Source: Acidimicrobiia bacterium (lineage in GTDB: Bacteria > Actinomycetota > Acidimicrobiia > Spongiisociales > UBA5794). From it: 38,354 bases of DNA. Each line of letters starts with the position of its first letter. Position 1 is the stretch's first letter. Under the pieces are notes generated by a model, which saw nothing but the letters and a program-made list of their open reading frames with translations, did no database searches and was not told the DNA's origin. Shown piece after piece: positions 9,512 through 16,676 of this stretch. The stretch lies in assembly GCA_029939995.1 (NCBI GenBank), contig JAOZRW010000020.1, positions 1 through 38,354 of the forward strand. The letters run 5' to 3'. The position numbers and the translations under genes were made by a program.

Positions 9512-9527
9512 CGTCGCGTCTGCGACG
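9512..9527 (-). terminator. Short hairpin after the anchored propeller-like gene
   Basis: CGTCGC / GCGACG form a 6-bp stem with a 4-nt loop. On the minus strand a pyrimidine-rich stretch (TTCTCCCTTC) follows. It lies between the stop of the 9538-10575 gene and the kinase start, so it may separate the two transcripts. Confidence 0.35.
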
Positions 9528-9537
9528 GATTTTCCCG

Positions 9538-10575
9538 TCAGGAGCCGCGGCCGACGACGAAGAGTTCCGGATTCGCCCCTTCGCTGACCGTCGCGTACGA
9601 GCCGTCGGCCAAGAACGCGATGGATTCCCCCTGAATCTCTTCCGGGCTCGGTGCTTCGCACGGTTCGTTCGCGAGCGCGTCTGCGACCGACTCGCCCGGC
9701 CGAACGTGCCACATCCAGACGGACGTGTAGCCCCGGAAAGCGACGGTCGATCCATCCCAGGAGAGATCGGCGCCGCTCACCTCCCCACCGAGGTCGAGCA
9801 CGGTGACCAACTCGAGGGTTTCGACCGAGGATCCGTCGGCGGCGGCATTGCCGCGATAGACCCGAGCCTCATCGCGATCCTTCGTCACGATGTAGATGGA
9901 ATCATCGGCGACGAACAGCGCCTCGGCGTTGTACACGCCGTCGGGGTAGGCGTACTCGAGAGCCACCGCTCCGTCGATGGCGCCGGCGTTCGTGGAAGGA
10001 TCCGGTTCGGGAACGCGATACACCGTCACTCTCCCCCCGCGGATGGCGAAGTTGTCGCCGATGTCCCCGAAGTAGAGCATCGACGTCGTCGGATCCGGGC
10101 CGGGCCCGGCCGCCATGTCCTCCCAGTCGAAGGCGAGCGCACCGGCGATGTCGAATCCGCCCAGGTCGGTGCCGTCGGGGCCGATGGCGTAGACGCGTGC
10201 CCCGTCGCGGGAGTCGTTGTGGGCCCAGAGGACACCCACCCGGGTGCGGCTCGCCGCCATGCCGGATGCTTCGACGAGGTCGGGTGAGGCGATCGTGCCT
10301 GCGATGGTGACCGCGGTGTACGGGTCACACGCCGTGGCTCCCGGTGGAAGCGTCGCCTGCGGTGCCGTCGTCGAACTCGTCGGGTCCTCAGGAGGCGTCG
10401 TAGTCGTCGTCTCAGTGGTCGTGTCGGGAGGACGGGTCGGGTCGTCGACGTCCGTCTGTGCCGTTGTGGTGGGTGCCGGGGACGTCGTGTCGTCGCGGGT
10501 CGCCAAGAGCACCAGCGCCACGGCGATGGCAGCGGCGGCGATGACGAGCAGGGTGATCAGCGATCGGCGTTCCAC
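9538..10575 (-). CDS. Membrane-anchored extracellular propeller-like protein
   Basis: 345 aa. One N-terminal hydrophobic helix (about 6-25, LITLLVIAAAAIAVALVLLA) is followed by a Thr/Pro-rich linker (about 30-80) and an extracellular domain. Repeated blade-like segments such as RVGVLWAHNDSRDGARVYAIG, MLYFGDIGDNFA and DDSIYIVTKDRDEARVYRG suggest a beta-propeller of the kind that places D/N-rich loops after each strand. The start is GTG at 10575, 6 nt after TACCCT (leaderless type). It lies 33 bp downstream of the M20 peptidase on the same strand. No enzymatic motif is recognised. A structural or binding role at the cell surface is inferred. Confidence 0.75.
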   Translation of the reverse strand: MERRSLITLLVIAAAAIAVALVLLATRDDTTSPAPTTTAQTDVDDPTRPPDTTTETTTTTPPEDPTSSTTAPQATLPPGATACDPYTAVTIAGTIASPDLVEASGMAASRTRVGVLWAHNDSRDGARVYAIGPDGTDLGGFDIAGALAFDWEDMAAGPGPDPTTSMLYFGDIGDNFAIRGGRVTVYRVPEPDPSTNAGAIDGAVALEYAYPDGVYNAEALFVADDSIYIVTKDRDEARVYRGNAAADGSSVETLELVTVLDLGGEVSGADLSWDGSTVAFRGYTSVWMWHVRPGESVADALANEPCEAPSPEEIQGESIAFLADGSYATVSEGANPELFVVGRGS

Positions 10576-10581
10576 CGTCGC

Positions 10582-10587
10582 AGGGTA
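10582..10587 (-). promoter_or_regulatory. Putative -10 (TACCCT) of leaderless propeller-like gene
   Basis: TACCCT on the minus strand ends 6 nt before the GTG start, with no Shine-Dalgarno between them. Confidence 0.4.
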
Positions 10588-10608
10588 CGGTGATCGCCGC
10601 GATGCCGG

Positions 10609-11943
10609 TCAGCCGGCCAACATGCGTAGGGCGATCGCTTCTCCGAGGATGCCGTGTTCGAGGTCGGCGAGACTCTGGCTCTCGTTCGGCCCGTGGATCT
10701 GGCTCCCCGGGTCCATCACACCGGTCAGCAGGATCGATGCGTCGGGATACGCCTCTTCGAACGCGGCGACGAACGGGATCGATCCACCGACGCCGATCTC
10801 GACCGTTTCGTGACCGTAGGCGATGCGGAACGCCTCTTTGAATATGAGCGATGCCTCGTCCGTGGCGTCGAGGTCGAAAGCGGCTCCGAGAGCTCCCGGG
10901 GTGACCGTGACTTCGGCCCCCCACGGAACGGCGTTCTCGATGTGGGCGACGAGCGCGTCTCGCGCGGCTTCGGGATCCTGGCCGGGAGCGAGTCGCATCG
11001 AGACCTTCGCCCGGGCGACCGGGACGAGTTGGTTGATGGCATGGCTGATCGGCGGAGCATCGACCGCCAAGACGGCGATCGCCGGCTTGTGCCACAGCCG
11101 GTCGGTGAGCGTGCCTTCGCCGAGCAACCGGAGGCCGTCGACGGTTCCCGCCTGTTCCCGAAGTTCACTCTCGGGGAGATCGAGGCCGCTTCCGTGGGTC
11201 GAGACGAGACCCTCGACGGCGACGTTCCCCCGGTCGTCGTGGAGGGAGGCGATGACGCGGGACAGCGCCGTGATCGCGTCGGGGATGGGTCCTCCGAACA
11301 TGCCTGAGTGGACGGCGCTCTCCAGGGTGCGCACCTCGATCGTGCAGTCGACGAGGCCCCGGAGTGATGTGGTCAACGCGGGGACGCCGACCGCCCAGTT
11401 GCCGGCGTCACCGATGACGATCACGTCGGCTTCGAGGAGGTCCTTGTTCTGCTCGAGGTAGGCCTCGAGGTTCGCCGAACCGATCTCCTCCTCGCCTTCC
11501 ATGAAGATCTTGACTCCGACCGGAACGTCGCCGCCGAACGCGCGAACGGCTGCGAGATGCATGACGACGCCGCACTTGTCATCGGCCGTTCCCCGACCGA
11601 CGAGGCGCCCTTCGCGTTCGATCGGCTCGAAAGGCGTCGAGTCCCATTCTTCGTCCGGTCCCGGGGGTTGAACGTCGTGATGGGCATAGAGCAGGACGGT
11701 CGGTGCACCCTCCGGGGCCGGGATCTCCCCGTAGACGGCGGGGTGGGCACCTTCGATTTCGAGGAGGCGGACGTCGCTGAACCCCGTCGCCTCGAGAAGA
11801 GACGCGATCTTCTCGGCAGAGCGTCTGACCTGTTCCGGGTCGAAGCCCGGAGCGGACACGGACGGGATGCGGACGAGTTCTTCGAGTTCGGCGCGAGCCT
11901 GCGGGAAGCCGTCTCTGACTGCGGATGCGAGGTCGGTATACAT
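10609..11943 (-). CDS. M20-family dipeptidase / metallopeptidase
   Basis: 444 aa from the ATG at 11943. Cytoplasmic zinc peptidase of the M20 dipeptidase subgroup. The first metal-binding element is YAHHDVQP (ligand His88, Asp90). GRGTADDKCG supplies the bridging Asp (about 121), EGEEEIGS the general-base and ligand Glu pair (about 152-153), and HGPNE near the C-terminus the late ligand region. The lid/dimerisation domain occupies about 185-310. The frame is open 12 codons further up, but the downstream ATG fits the family N-terminus and follows a TACTTA hexamer closely. Exact substrates cannot be told from sequence. Confidence 0.9.
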   Translation of the reverse strand: MYTDLASAVRDGFPQARAELEELVRIPSVSAPGFDPEQVRRSAEKIASLLEATGFSDVRLLEIEGAHPAVYGEIPAPEGAPTVLLYAHHDVQPPGPDEEWDSTPFEPIEREGRLVGRGTADDKCGVVMHLAAVRAFGGDVPVGVKIFMEGEEEIGSANLEAYLEQNKDLLEADVIVIGDAGNWAVGVPALTTSLRGLVDCTIEVRTLESAVHSGMFGGPIPDAITALSRVIASLHDDRGNVAVEGLVSTHGSGLDLPESELREQAGTVDGLRLLGEGTLTDRLWHKPAIAVLAVDAPPISHAINQLVPVARAKVSMRLAPGQDPEAARDALVAHIENAVPWGAEVTVTPGALGAAFDLDATDEASLIFKEAFRIAYGHETVEIGVGGSIPFVAAFEEAYPDASILLTGVMDPGSQIHGPNESQSLADLEHGILGEAIALRMLAG

Positions 11944-12102
11944 GTCGATAAGTATCAAGGTCGCGGTGCCGAGTAGCAAGTTCGGGTCGGCCGTGGCGCT
12001 TTCGCGGCGTCGGGGCGAGGCGAAGATCCTTGGGGATGGAGAGCCGTCCGGGTACGGTCCTTGCGCTGGCCGGAGCGGGCGGACCCACCGGAGGTGGATC
12101 GG

Positions 12103-12306
12103 ATGAAGACCGACATGGCCGTCATCATGCGGCGTCTCGCCGAGGTTCCCGTCGTCAAGGGGAACGTACGGAGTCCGGGCAGAGGCACGGGCAGTGGCCC
12201 GGGAATCTCGCGCTACCAGCGGCGGTCGGCGAACTTGCGTGATCGCGACTGTTCCGTCGAACTGGTGGACGGCGGGGATCTCCGGTTCGACCTGACCGGA
12301 AGCTGA
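12103..12306 (+). CDS. Small basic protein, unknown
   Basis: 67 aa. GGAGG lies 8 nt before the ATG at 12103, and codon use is GC-rich in third positions like its neighbours, so it is probably real. The product is basic, with a Gly/Ser-rich centre (SPGRGTGSGPG) and an acidic end (VELVDGGDLRFDLTGS). No transmembrane segment, Cys pair or known domain is seen. It lies between the divergent M20 peptidase and the 2TM protein on the same strand, and its stop is 27 bp before the next ATG. Function unknown. Confidence 0.55.
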   Translation: MKTDMAVIMRRLAEVPVVKGNVRSPGRGTGSGPGISRYQRRSANLRDRDCSVELVDGGDLRFDLTGS

Positions 12307-12320
12307 CCGTTCTGTTCACA

Positions 12321-12326
12321 TAGACT
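12321..12326 (+). promoter_or_regulatory. Putative -10 (TAGACT) of leaderless 2TM protein gene
   Basis: TAGACT ends 7 nt before the ATG at 12334 and no ribosome binding site is present. Confidence 0.45.
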
Positions 12327-12333
12327 GTCCGTC

Positions 12334-12774
12334 ATGGGTGGTCAGCGACAGGAGCAGCGTTTCCCGCGCGACGAGGTCGGAGACATCATCGACATCGCTG
12401 CGCGGCTCGATGATCTCGTCGACGATCCGATCGATCAGGGCCTCACCCTGGAGCAACTCGTTCACGTTGCCGACGAGGTCGGTATCTCACGAGAAGCCGT
12501 TGAACGGGCGATCGTCGATCAGACGAGGAGGAAAGCGTCCGATCGGCGGGAGGCGAAGAAGCGTGTGCGTCGCCGGATGCGCTTCATCCGGCATGCGATG
12601 GTGTTCGCCGTAGTGATATCAGCACTCCTTCTCATCGACGTGCTCAACGGCGGCGGGTGGTGGTTCTACTACGTCGCAGCTTTGTGGGGCGCCGTGCTCG
12701 CCATCCAGGGGATGCGATTCCTGACCAGGAAGAAGGGCCCGATCGAGCAGGCGATGCTCGAACACGAGGACTGA
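12334..12774 (+). CDS. Two-transmembrane (2TM) domain protein
   Basis: 146 aa. The N-terminal soluble part (1-75) contains a helical LTLEQLVHVADEVGISREAVERAI segment reminiscent of a helix-turn-helix or SHOCT-like helix pair, followed by a very basic stretch (RRKASDRREAKKRVRRRMR). Two hydrophobic helices follow (about 87-103 and 108-126) with a GGGWWFYY turn, the layout of 2TM-domain proteins. The stop TGA abuts the stop of the convergent pseudo-kinase gene, with no base between. Function unknown. Regulatory or membrane-tethering roles are speculative. Confidence 0.75.
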   Translation: MGGQRQEQRFPRDEVGDIIDIAARLDDLVDDPIDQGLTLEQLVHVADEVGISREAVERAIVDQTRRKASDRREAKKRVRRRMRFIRHAMVFAVVISALLLIDVLNGGGWWFYYVAALWGAVLAIQGMRFLTRKKGPIEQAMLEHED

Positions 12775-13716
12775 TCAGGAAGAGCGGGCGGGCCCGCCGA
12801 TGGATGCGGCCGCGGGGTTCGCCGTCGAACCGGCGAGCTGTGCGGGGGTTGCGACGGGAAGTCGGATGACGGTCGTGCTCCAGCCGAGGGTCTGAGTCGC
12901 GGTGACCGTCCCCCCCTGGCTCTCGACGAGCGCGGGCACGATCGTTCTGGACAGGGAGTCCGCGGTGTCGAGCACGCCGTCGGTCTTCTCTCTCGTGGGT
13001 TGGCGGCGACGCCGATCGTCGGTGATCGACAGGATCCCGATTCCGTTTCGTTCGGCGACGTCGATCCTGGCGGTTGTCGCCCCATCGTCGGTGGCGGCAT
13101 AGAGGATGTCGAGCAGGACGATCCTGACCGTCATCGGGTCCCCCCAGATCGAGGTCGGGCTCGTGTCGACGGAGATCTCGACCGATCCGTGACGCAGCAT
13201 CTCCACGACACGCTCTGCCTGCTGATCGAGCGCGACGACCGAGGGCCGTGGCCGGTACGTGCCCATGTCGATCTGGGCGGCCGCCGCCAGGTTGCCGGTC
13301 ATCCTGACGATCTCGACGGCGTCGCGTGAGAGGGCGTCGAGCGATTCTTCCGGGTCGTCGCTTTCCTCGTCACCCGCCAGGTTGAGTCGTCGGGCAAGAC
13401 CCGAGGCGGCGAGCATCGGGGCGCGTAGTTCGTCGGTGAATCGGGCGAGGTGCCGTTCCGTCGCCTGCTTCGAGGCGCGTTCGGCTTCGAGCGCCTGTTC
13501 GAGAAGTGAGATCCGGTCCTTCGACCTGCTCCGTGCGGCCACTGCAGCGACGACGGCGACGACGGGGATCATGAACCCGAGCGCGACGATGGATCCGGCC
13601 CGGTAGGGATCGGAACCAGTCAGAGCGATCGCCACGAGGGCGGTCGCGATCGCCGGCAGGATGAGTGCTGCAGCGGCCGGTGAGCGCTGATTCGTTGAGT
13701 TGGTGCTGGGGTTCAT
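12775..13716 (-). CDS. Degenerate histidine-kinase-like membrane protein (pseudokinase)
   Basis: 313 aa. Two hydrophobic helices (about 15-33 and 42-62) precede a coiled coil (about 65-90) and a HisKA-like segment. There the H-box, read as HELRTPL in the kinase at 7809-9470, is DELRAPM, so Asp95 replaces the phospho-acceptor His. The ATPase-like part has lost the N-box Asn (LLDILYAATDD in place of NxxxNA) but keeps strand-like segments and a late EEL/QGGTV-like region. It is therefore unlikely to autophosphorylate and may act as a scaffold or sensor. It lies behind the SipW locus on the same strand and has the same GACTAGTC motif upstream. ATG at 13716, with no clear ribosome binding site. 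Confidence 0.75.
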   Translation of the reverse strand: MNPSTNSTNQRSPAAAALILPAIATALVAIALTGSDPYRAGSIVALGFMIPVVAVVAAVAARSRSKDRISLLEQALEAERASKQATERHLARFTDELRAPMLAASGLARRLNLAGDEESDDPEESLDALSRDAVEIVRMTGNLAAAAQIDMGTYRPRPSVVALDQQAERVVEMLRHGSVEISVDTSPTSIWGDPMTVRIVLLDILYAATDDGATTARIDVAERNGIGILSITDDRRRRQPTREKTDGVLDTADSLSRTIVPALVESQGGTVTATQTLGWSTTVIRLPVATPAQLAGSTANPAAASIGGPARSS

Positions 13717-13790
13717 GTTCGTGCGTCCTCATGAGTGGAATCGGCAGAACAGCGGACGCAACTTGAAGGTGGTTCTCCGACGTCGACAAA

Positions 13791-13800
13791 GGACTAGTCA
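13791..13800 (-). promoter_or_regulatory. GACTAGTC palindrome upstream of the pseudokinase
   Basis: On the minus strand the site reads TGACTAGTCC followed by TT, 74 nt before the ATG at 13716. The same GACTAGTCCTT block lies 91 nt before the TasA-like gene. In both, the tetramer TCAA occurs at the same distance after the block. It is a candidate operator or activator site shared by the two units. Confidence 0.5.
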
Positions 13801-13827
13801 CCCGTTCTCCTGCCCGTCTGCGGGTGA
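13798..13827 (-). terminator. Hairpin just after the large surface-protein gene
   Basis: TCACCCG (13798-13804) and CGGGTGA (13821-13827) form a 7-bp stem with a 16-nt loop, within 5 bp of the surface-protein stop. No T-run follows, so it may be a weak terminator. It overlaps the GACTAGTC palindrome by three bases. Confidence 0.3.
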
Positions 13828-13831
13828 TGGA

Positions 13832-15151
13832 TCAGCGCCAGATCTCGCCGAAATCGATCGACTGGAGCCAGTAGGCCCCGGGCTGCCCGCTGCGGGCGCG
13901 ATACCAGGTGACTTGCGTGTCACCCGTGTGGCGGGCGGATACCATCGGGCGCGGGTACCAGGTTCCATTGCCATGAGAGGCGTTGGACAGGACGGCAAAG
14001 CGAAGCCCTCCGGTCGTGCCGATGGCGCCACCGGAACGGGACTCAGGACCCAACGCTCCATCCACCGTCGCCGTTCCACTCGTGTCGTTGCGTGCGATCG
14101 ATCCGTCGGCCATGAACCGGTAGTCGACGTGGAGGCGCGGGTGGGTGTGAACGTAGACGTCGGCCCGGCGCGAGCCGCGATAGTGCGCTCCGACGGCAAC
14201 CCGGGTTTCCACGCTGTTCTGATGGACGCCGTCGCCGAGCGTGAAGACCTGGCCTTCCCAGCCGTTCCCGAGCCCCTGCTCCCACGTATTCCCGTACGCC
14301 AGCACGAACGTGTTGTCGCGATCGACCGCATCGATGGCCTGCGTCGTGTACTCGCTCGTCGAATCTGCTCCTTTTCCGCCGTCGGATCCGTCGACGAGGG
14401 CTCGCTGGATCGTCCACTCGGATCCCCACTCCACGACGTAGACCGTGAACGTGGTGTCGCCGGCCAGGTTGGTGCTCTTGTTGCGGCGGCGGAGGTTGAT
14501 CGTGTCGGATCCGGTGGGCCACAGGCGTGACCACGCCGATGGGTGTTCTTTCGGATCGCGTGCGGATGTCTCGACGCCTCCGCCGTAGCTTCCGCCGTAC
14601 AACCCGACCTGTTCGATATCGCCCCAGCCGGGGGAGCTCGAGCCGGAGGTGTCGGTCGTCGAACCGCTCATCGTGACGGAGGCAACGTCGAGGAGACGGA
14701 ATCCGGCTGTGTCGTTGCTGTCGAGGCTCTCGATGACCGTTACCTGGCCTTGCCACGACATCGGGGATCCATGGGGACCGTCGGTGCTCTGGCGATGGAG
14801 TCGGAGAACGTCGGAAGCCGTCTTGATGCTGAAGTTGCCGTGTGGGTCGCCGTCGACTCGTGCATAGTCCGAGGAGGGAAAACCACCCTTCGACGTGACG
14901 TCACTGTTCCACGCCCCGCCCCTCATGACAACGAAGTAGTTCCGTGCCAGGGGATGTTGGAGTTGCAGGTCGTAAGTCGTTCCCGTGAAGACGTTCTCGG
15001 CGACCTGATAGGTGGTGACCCGAATCGGCTGACGGGTCACGAATGTGTTGGCGCTGTTGCTCGTCGTGCCGGTGAACGACGCACCGGCGGTCGGGAGGGT
15101 CATCAGGAGAGCCAGGAGGACTCCGATGAGGATCGAGATGCGGAGCCTCAT
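13832..15151 (-). CDS. Large secreted surface protein with SipW-type signal peptide
   Basis: 439 aa from the ATG at 15151. The N-terminus has a short basic region, a hydrophobic core (ISILIGVLLALLMTLP) and then AGASFTGTTSNSANTF, the pattern at the cleavage site of SipW-processed TasA/camelysin-type proteins. The remainder is Ser/Thr/Gly-rich and strand-rich with no recognised catalytic motif. Segments such as FVVMRGGAWNSDVTS, TFTVYVVEWGSEWTIQRA and NTFVLAYGNTWEQG suggest internal repeats of a beta-sandwich domain. The start overlaps the signal peptidase stop by 4 bp (ATGA), so the two are translationally coupled. It is probably a cell-surface or matrix protein processed by that peptidase. It is much larger than TasA. 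Confidence 0.75.
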   Translation of the reverse strand: MRLRISILIGVLLALLMTLPTAGASFTGTTSNSANTFVTRQPIRVTTYQVAENVFTGTTYDLQLQHPLARNYFVVMRGGAWNSDVTSKGGFPSSDYARVDGDPHGNFSIKTASDVLRLHRQSTDGPHGSPMSWQGQVTVIESLDSNDTAGFRLLDVASVTMSGSTTDTSGSSSPGWGDIEQVGLYGGSYGGGVETSARDPKEHPSAWSRLWPTGSDTINLRRRNKSTNLAGDTTFTVYVVEWGSEWTIQRALVDGSDGGKGADSTSEYTTQAIDAVDRDNTFVLAYGNTWEQGLGNGWEGQVFTLGDGVHQNSVETRVAVGAHYRGSRRADVYVHTHPRLHVDYRFMADGSIARNDTSGTATVDGALGPESRSGGAIGTTGGLRFAVLSNASHGNGTWYPRPMVSARHTGDTQVTWYRARSGQPGAYWLQSIDFGEIWR

Positions 15152-15771
15152 GCGGAACCTGCCGACCGGTCTTCGCCGTCGAGCCGCCGCCACGGGTCGT
15201 AGCGAGCCTCGACTGCGTACTTGACGGACCACAGGACAACTGCGGTGGCCGCGAGCGTGAGCATCAGCGCGAGCCATCGGCCCTCGGCGAGCCAAACCCG
15301 CGGAAGCCCGACGTAGGGGACGACCCACCGGCCGACGCCTCGTACGTTCTCCGGCGGGACGGGCGTTATGTCGTTGATGCCGTTGGCGTCGCCTTTGGTG
15401 ATGTAGTTCCCGTCGGCGTCGACGCCGACGATACGGTGCGTGACGAGGTCGCCTCTCGCAGGATCTTCGAACACGACGATGGTGCTCTCGGCGATGACGG
15501 TGTCACCGCTGTCGACGGCGATGACGACGTCGCCGGGGCGGAGTTTCGGTTCCATCGACCCGGATGTGATCGACGCCGATGTGACACCGGGGATCACTGC
15601 GGGGAGGAGGGCGATGACGGCCAGTGTCCCGAAGACCAGGAGTGCGACGAGGGAGACGAGACCCAGGTAGAACCTGCCCTCATCGCCTCGCGCCGTCCGG
15701 GCGCGACTTCTCCCGGGATCTGTTTGCTCCAGATCCCGGGAGAAGTCCCGTCGGTCTGCGATGACCGCCAT
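15148..15771 (-). CDS. sipW: SipW-type (archaeal/ER-type) signal peptidase I
   Basis: 207 aa. One membrane helix (about 35-60) precedes the catalytic domain. SGSMEP carries the nucleophile Ser72, VTHRIV carries His112 where Lys is found in ordinary bacterial signal peptidases, and ITKGDAN supplies Asp128. This Ser-His-Asp layout marks the SipW/ER type. A second helix lies at about 165-185. It sits between the TasA-like gene (24 bp upstream) and the large secreted protein (4-bp overlap), both with SipW-type signal peptides, so these are its likely substrates. SipW peptidases in Bacillus process matrix proteins TasA and TapA. Confidence 0.88.
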   Translation of the reverse strand: MAVIADRRDFSRDLEQTDPGRSRARTARGDEGRFYLGLVSLVALLVFGTLAVIALLPAVIPGVTSASITSGSMEPKLRPGDVVIAVDSGDTVIAESTIVVFEDPARGDLVTHRIVGVDADGNYITKGDANGINDITPVPPENVRGVGRWVVPYVGLPRVWLAEGRWLALMLTLAATAVVLWSVKYAVEARYDPWRRLDGEDRSAGSA

Positions 15772-15795
15772 CGGCGTGTTGCCTCGATCAGTCGG

Positions 15796-16353
15796 CTAGT
15801 TGCTCGTAGCAGTCCAGGTGAAGGCTGCCGTTGCGTTGGTGCCCTGGAACGCGTTGTCGAGTGTGTCGTCGCCGGTGCTTGCGAATGTCCATGCGACGTT
15901 GTAGAAGTACGTGGTGCCTGCCGCGGAAGCGGTCCAGGAGCCGGCATCGCCAGTGAACGAGTCGAGTCCACCCGTGTAGACGGGGGTCGTCGTACCGTCT
16001 CCACAGGTCGTTCCATCGGACTTGTCGATCACGACGTCGATCGCACTCTCGAGGCCGGTGCTTCCCGTGGTGTCGATGGCTGAAAGCACGATGTCCGATT
16101 CGACGTTGCCGTTGTAGATGACGCCGATGCATGCGCTGCCGCTATCACCAGGCTTGAGCGGACCCTCGTCGAACATGGCGGTCGCGGGAGACTGATGATC
16201 ATCGGTGAGTACAACGGTGCCGGCGTCCCAGGCGTTGTTGGGGTTCGAGGTCGTGTCGCTGAATGCGGCCCTCGAGACGGTCATGATCATCAGCATGGCG
16301 AGGAGGACGGCGCCGACTACGGCGGTCGCCCTGAATGTAGTTGCTCGGGTCAT
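15796..16353 (-). CDS. TasA/camelysin-like SipW-dependent secreted protein
   Basis: 185 aa. The signal peptide (about 5-29, ending VSRAA) is followed by FSDTTSNPNNAWDAGTVVL, the hallmark start of mature TasA/camelysin-type proteins. The remainder is Thr/Ser/Asp-rich and strand-rich (FDEGPLKPGDSGSACIGVIYNG), resembling the conserved core in which a PGD segment precedes a strand. Two Cys (in SACIG and TTCGDG) could form a disulfide. It is first in the leftward unit with the signal peptidase and the large surface protein. AAAGGA precedes the ATG by 7 nt. By family analogy it forms extracellular fibres or matrix. Family assignment is from the signal and mature N-terminus, not a database search. 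Confidence 0.72.
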   Translation of the reverse strand: MTRATTFRATAVVGAVLLAMLMIMTVSRAAFSDTTSNPNNAWDAGTVVLTDDHQSPATAMFDEGPLKPGDSGSACIGVIYNGNVESDIVLSAIDTTGSTGLESAIDVVIDKSDGTTCGDGTTTPVYTGGLDSFTGDAGSWTASAAGTTYFYNVAWTFASTGDDTLDNAFQGTNATAAFTWTATSN

Positions 16354-16444
16354 CGCAGATCCTTTCGAATGGCTTTCGCGATTTGAAGGGGTTGATCGGC
16401 GGACCGCGGCTCGAGGTTGAGGAGGAATTCCAAATGAGTCGGAA

Positions 16445-16454
16445 GGACTAGTCC
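16445..16454 (-). promoter_or_regulatory. GACTAGTC palindrome upstream of the TasA-like operon
   Basis: GGACTAGTCC is a perfect 10-bp palindrome. Read on the minus strand it is followed by TT and lies 91 nt before the ATG at 16353. The same block occurs before the pseudokinase gene. The leader between it and the gene is about 90 nt long, unlike the leaderless genes in this window. Confidence 0.5.
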
Positions 16455-16581
16455 CTCTCGCTACCGGTTGCCGGAGCGTCCGGCGGGGCTGTGCGACCGG
16501 GCCGTCACCTATCGAAGGTCGTAGACGAACACATCCGCACCCTGAAGTGCGCTGATGTAGAGGCGCCCTTCGTGCCAGCGG

Positions 16582-16615
16582 GCCCGCGGTTCGTGGTGCG
16601 TTCTGAACCGCGGGC
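16582..16615. repeat. Perfect 11-bp inverted repeat (hairpin) next to repeat copy B
   Basis: GCCCGCGGTTC (16582-16592) and GAACCGCGGGC (16605-16615) are perfect reverse complements with a 12-nt loop. The right arm merges into the CCGCGGGC arm of the dispersed repeat, so the hairpin may be part of a longer version of that element. No T-run follows. Confidence 0.6.
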
Positions 16616-16660
16616 TGGAGACGTCAAATAGGGCGCAGAGAACCCTGGGTTCGTGACGGG
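16608..16660 (+). repeat. Dispersed palindromic intergenic repeat, copy B
   Basis: Same order of blocks as copies A and C: CCGCGGGCTGGAGACG, an AATAGGGCGCAGA middle, the perfect palindrome GAACCCTGGGTTC at 16640-16652, and a TGACGGG tail. The middle and palindrome are identical to copy D (ATAGGGCGCAGA). It directly precedes the hypothetical gene at 16677, with the palindrome at the expected -35 distance from the TAGCCT hexamer. Confidence 0.8.
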
Positions 16661-16662
16661 GC

Positions 16663-16668
16663 TAGCCT
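16663..16668 (+). promoter_or_regulatory. Putative -10 (TAGCCT) of leaderless hypothetical gene
   Basis: TAGCCT ends 8 nt before the ATG at 16677, downstream of repeat copy B. No Shine-Dalgarno is visible. Confidence 0.45.
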
Positions 16669-16676
16669 CGGCGGGT

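Larger units (their letters stand above)
16509..16663 (-). other. Open frame ending in YISALQGADVFVYDLR; gene 3' remnant or repeat-derived
   Basis: Within the 323-bp gene-free stretch 16354-16676, minus-strand codons read without interruption from about 16663 to a TAG at 16509. The last part, WHEGRLYISALQGADVFVYDLR (quoted here as a motif ending), looks like a genuine protein C-terminus of propeller type. No start codon or ribosome binding site is seen. The upstream half coincides with repeat copy B. It may be the stump of a lost gene or part of a longer version of the repeat. It contains the 11-bp inverted repeat listed separately. Confidence 0.4.
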
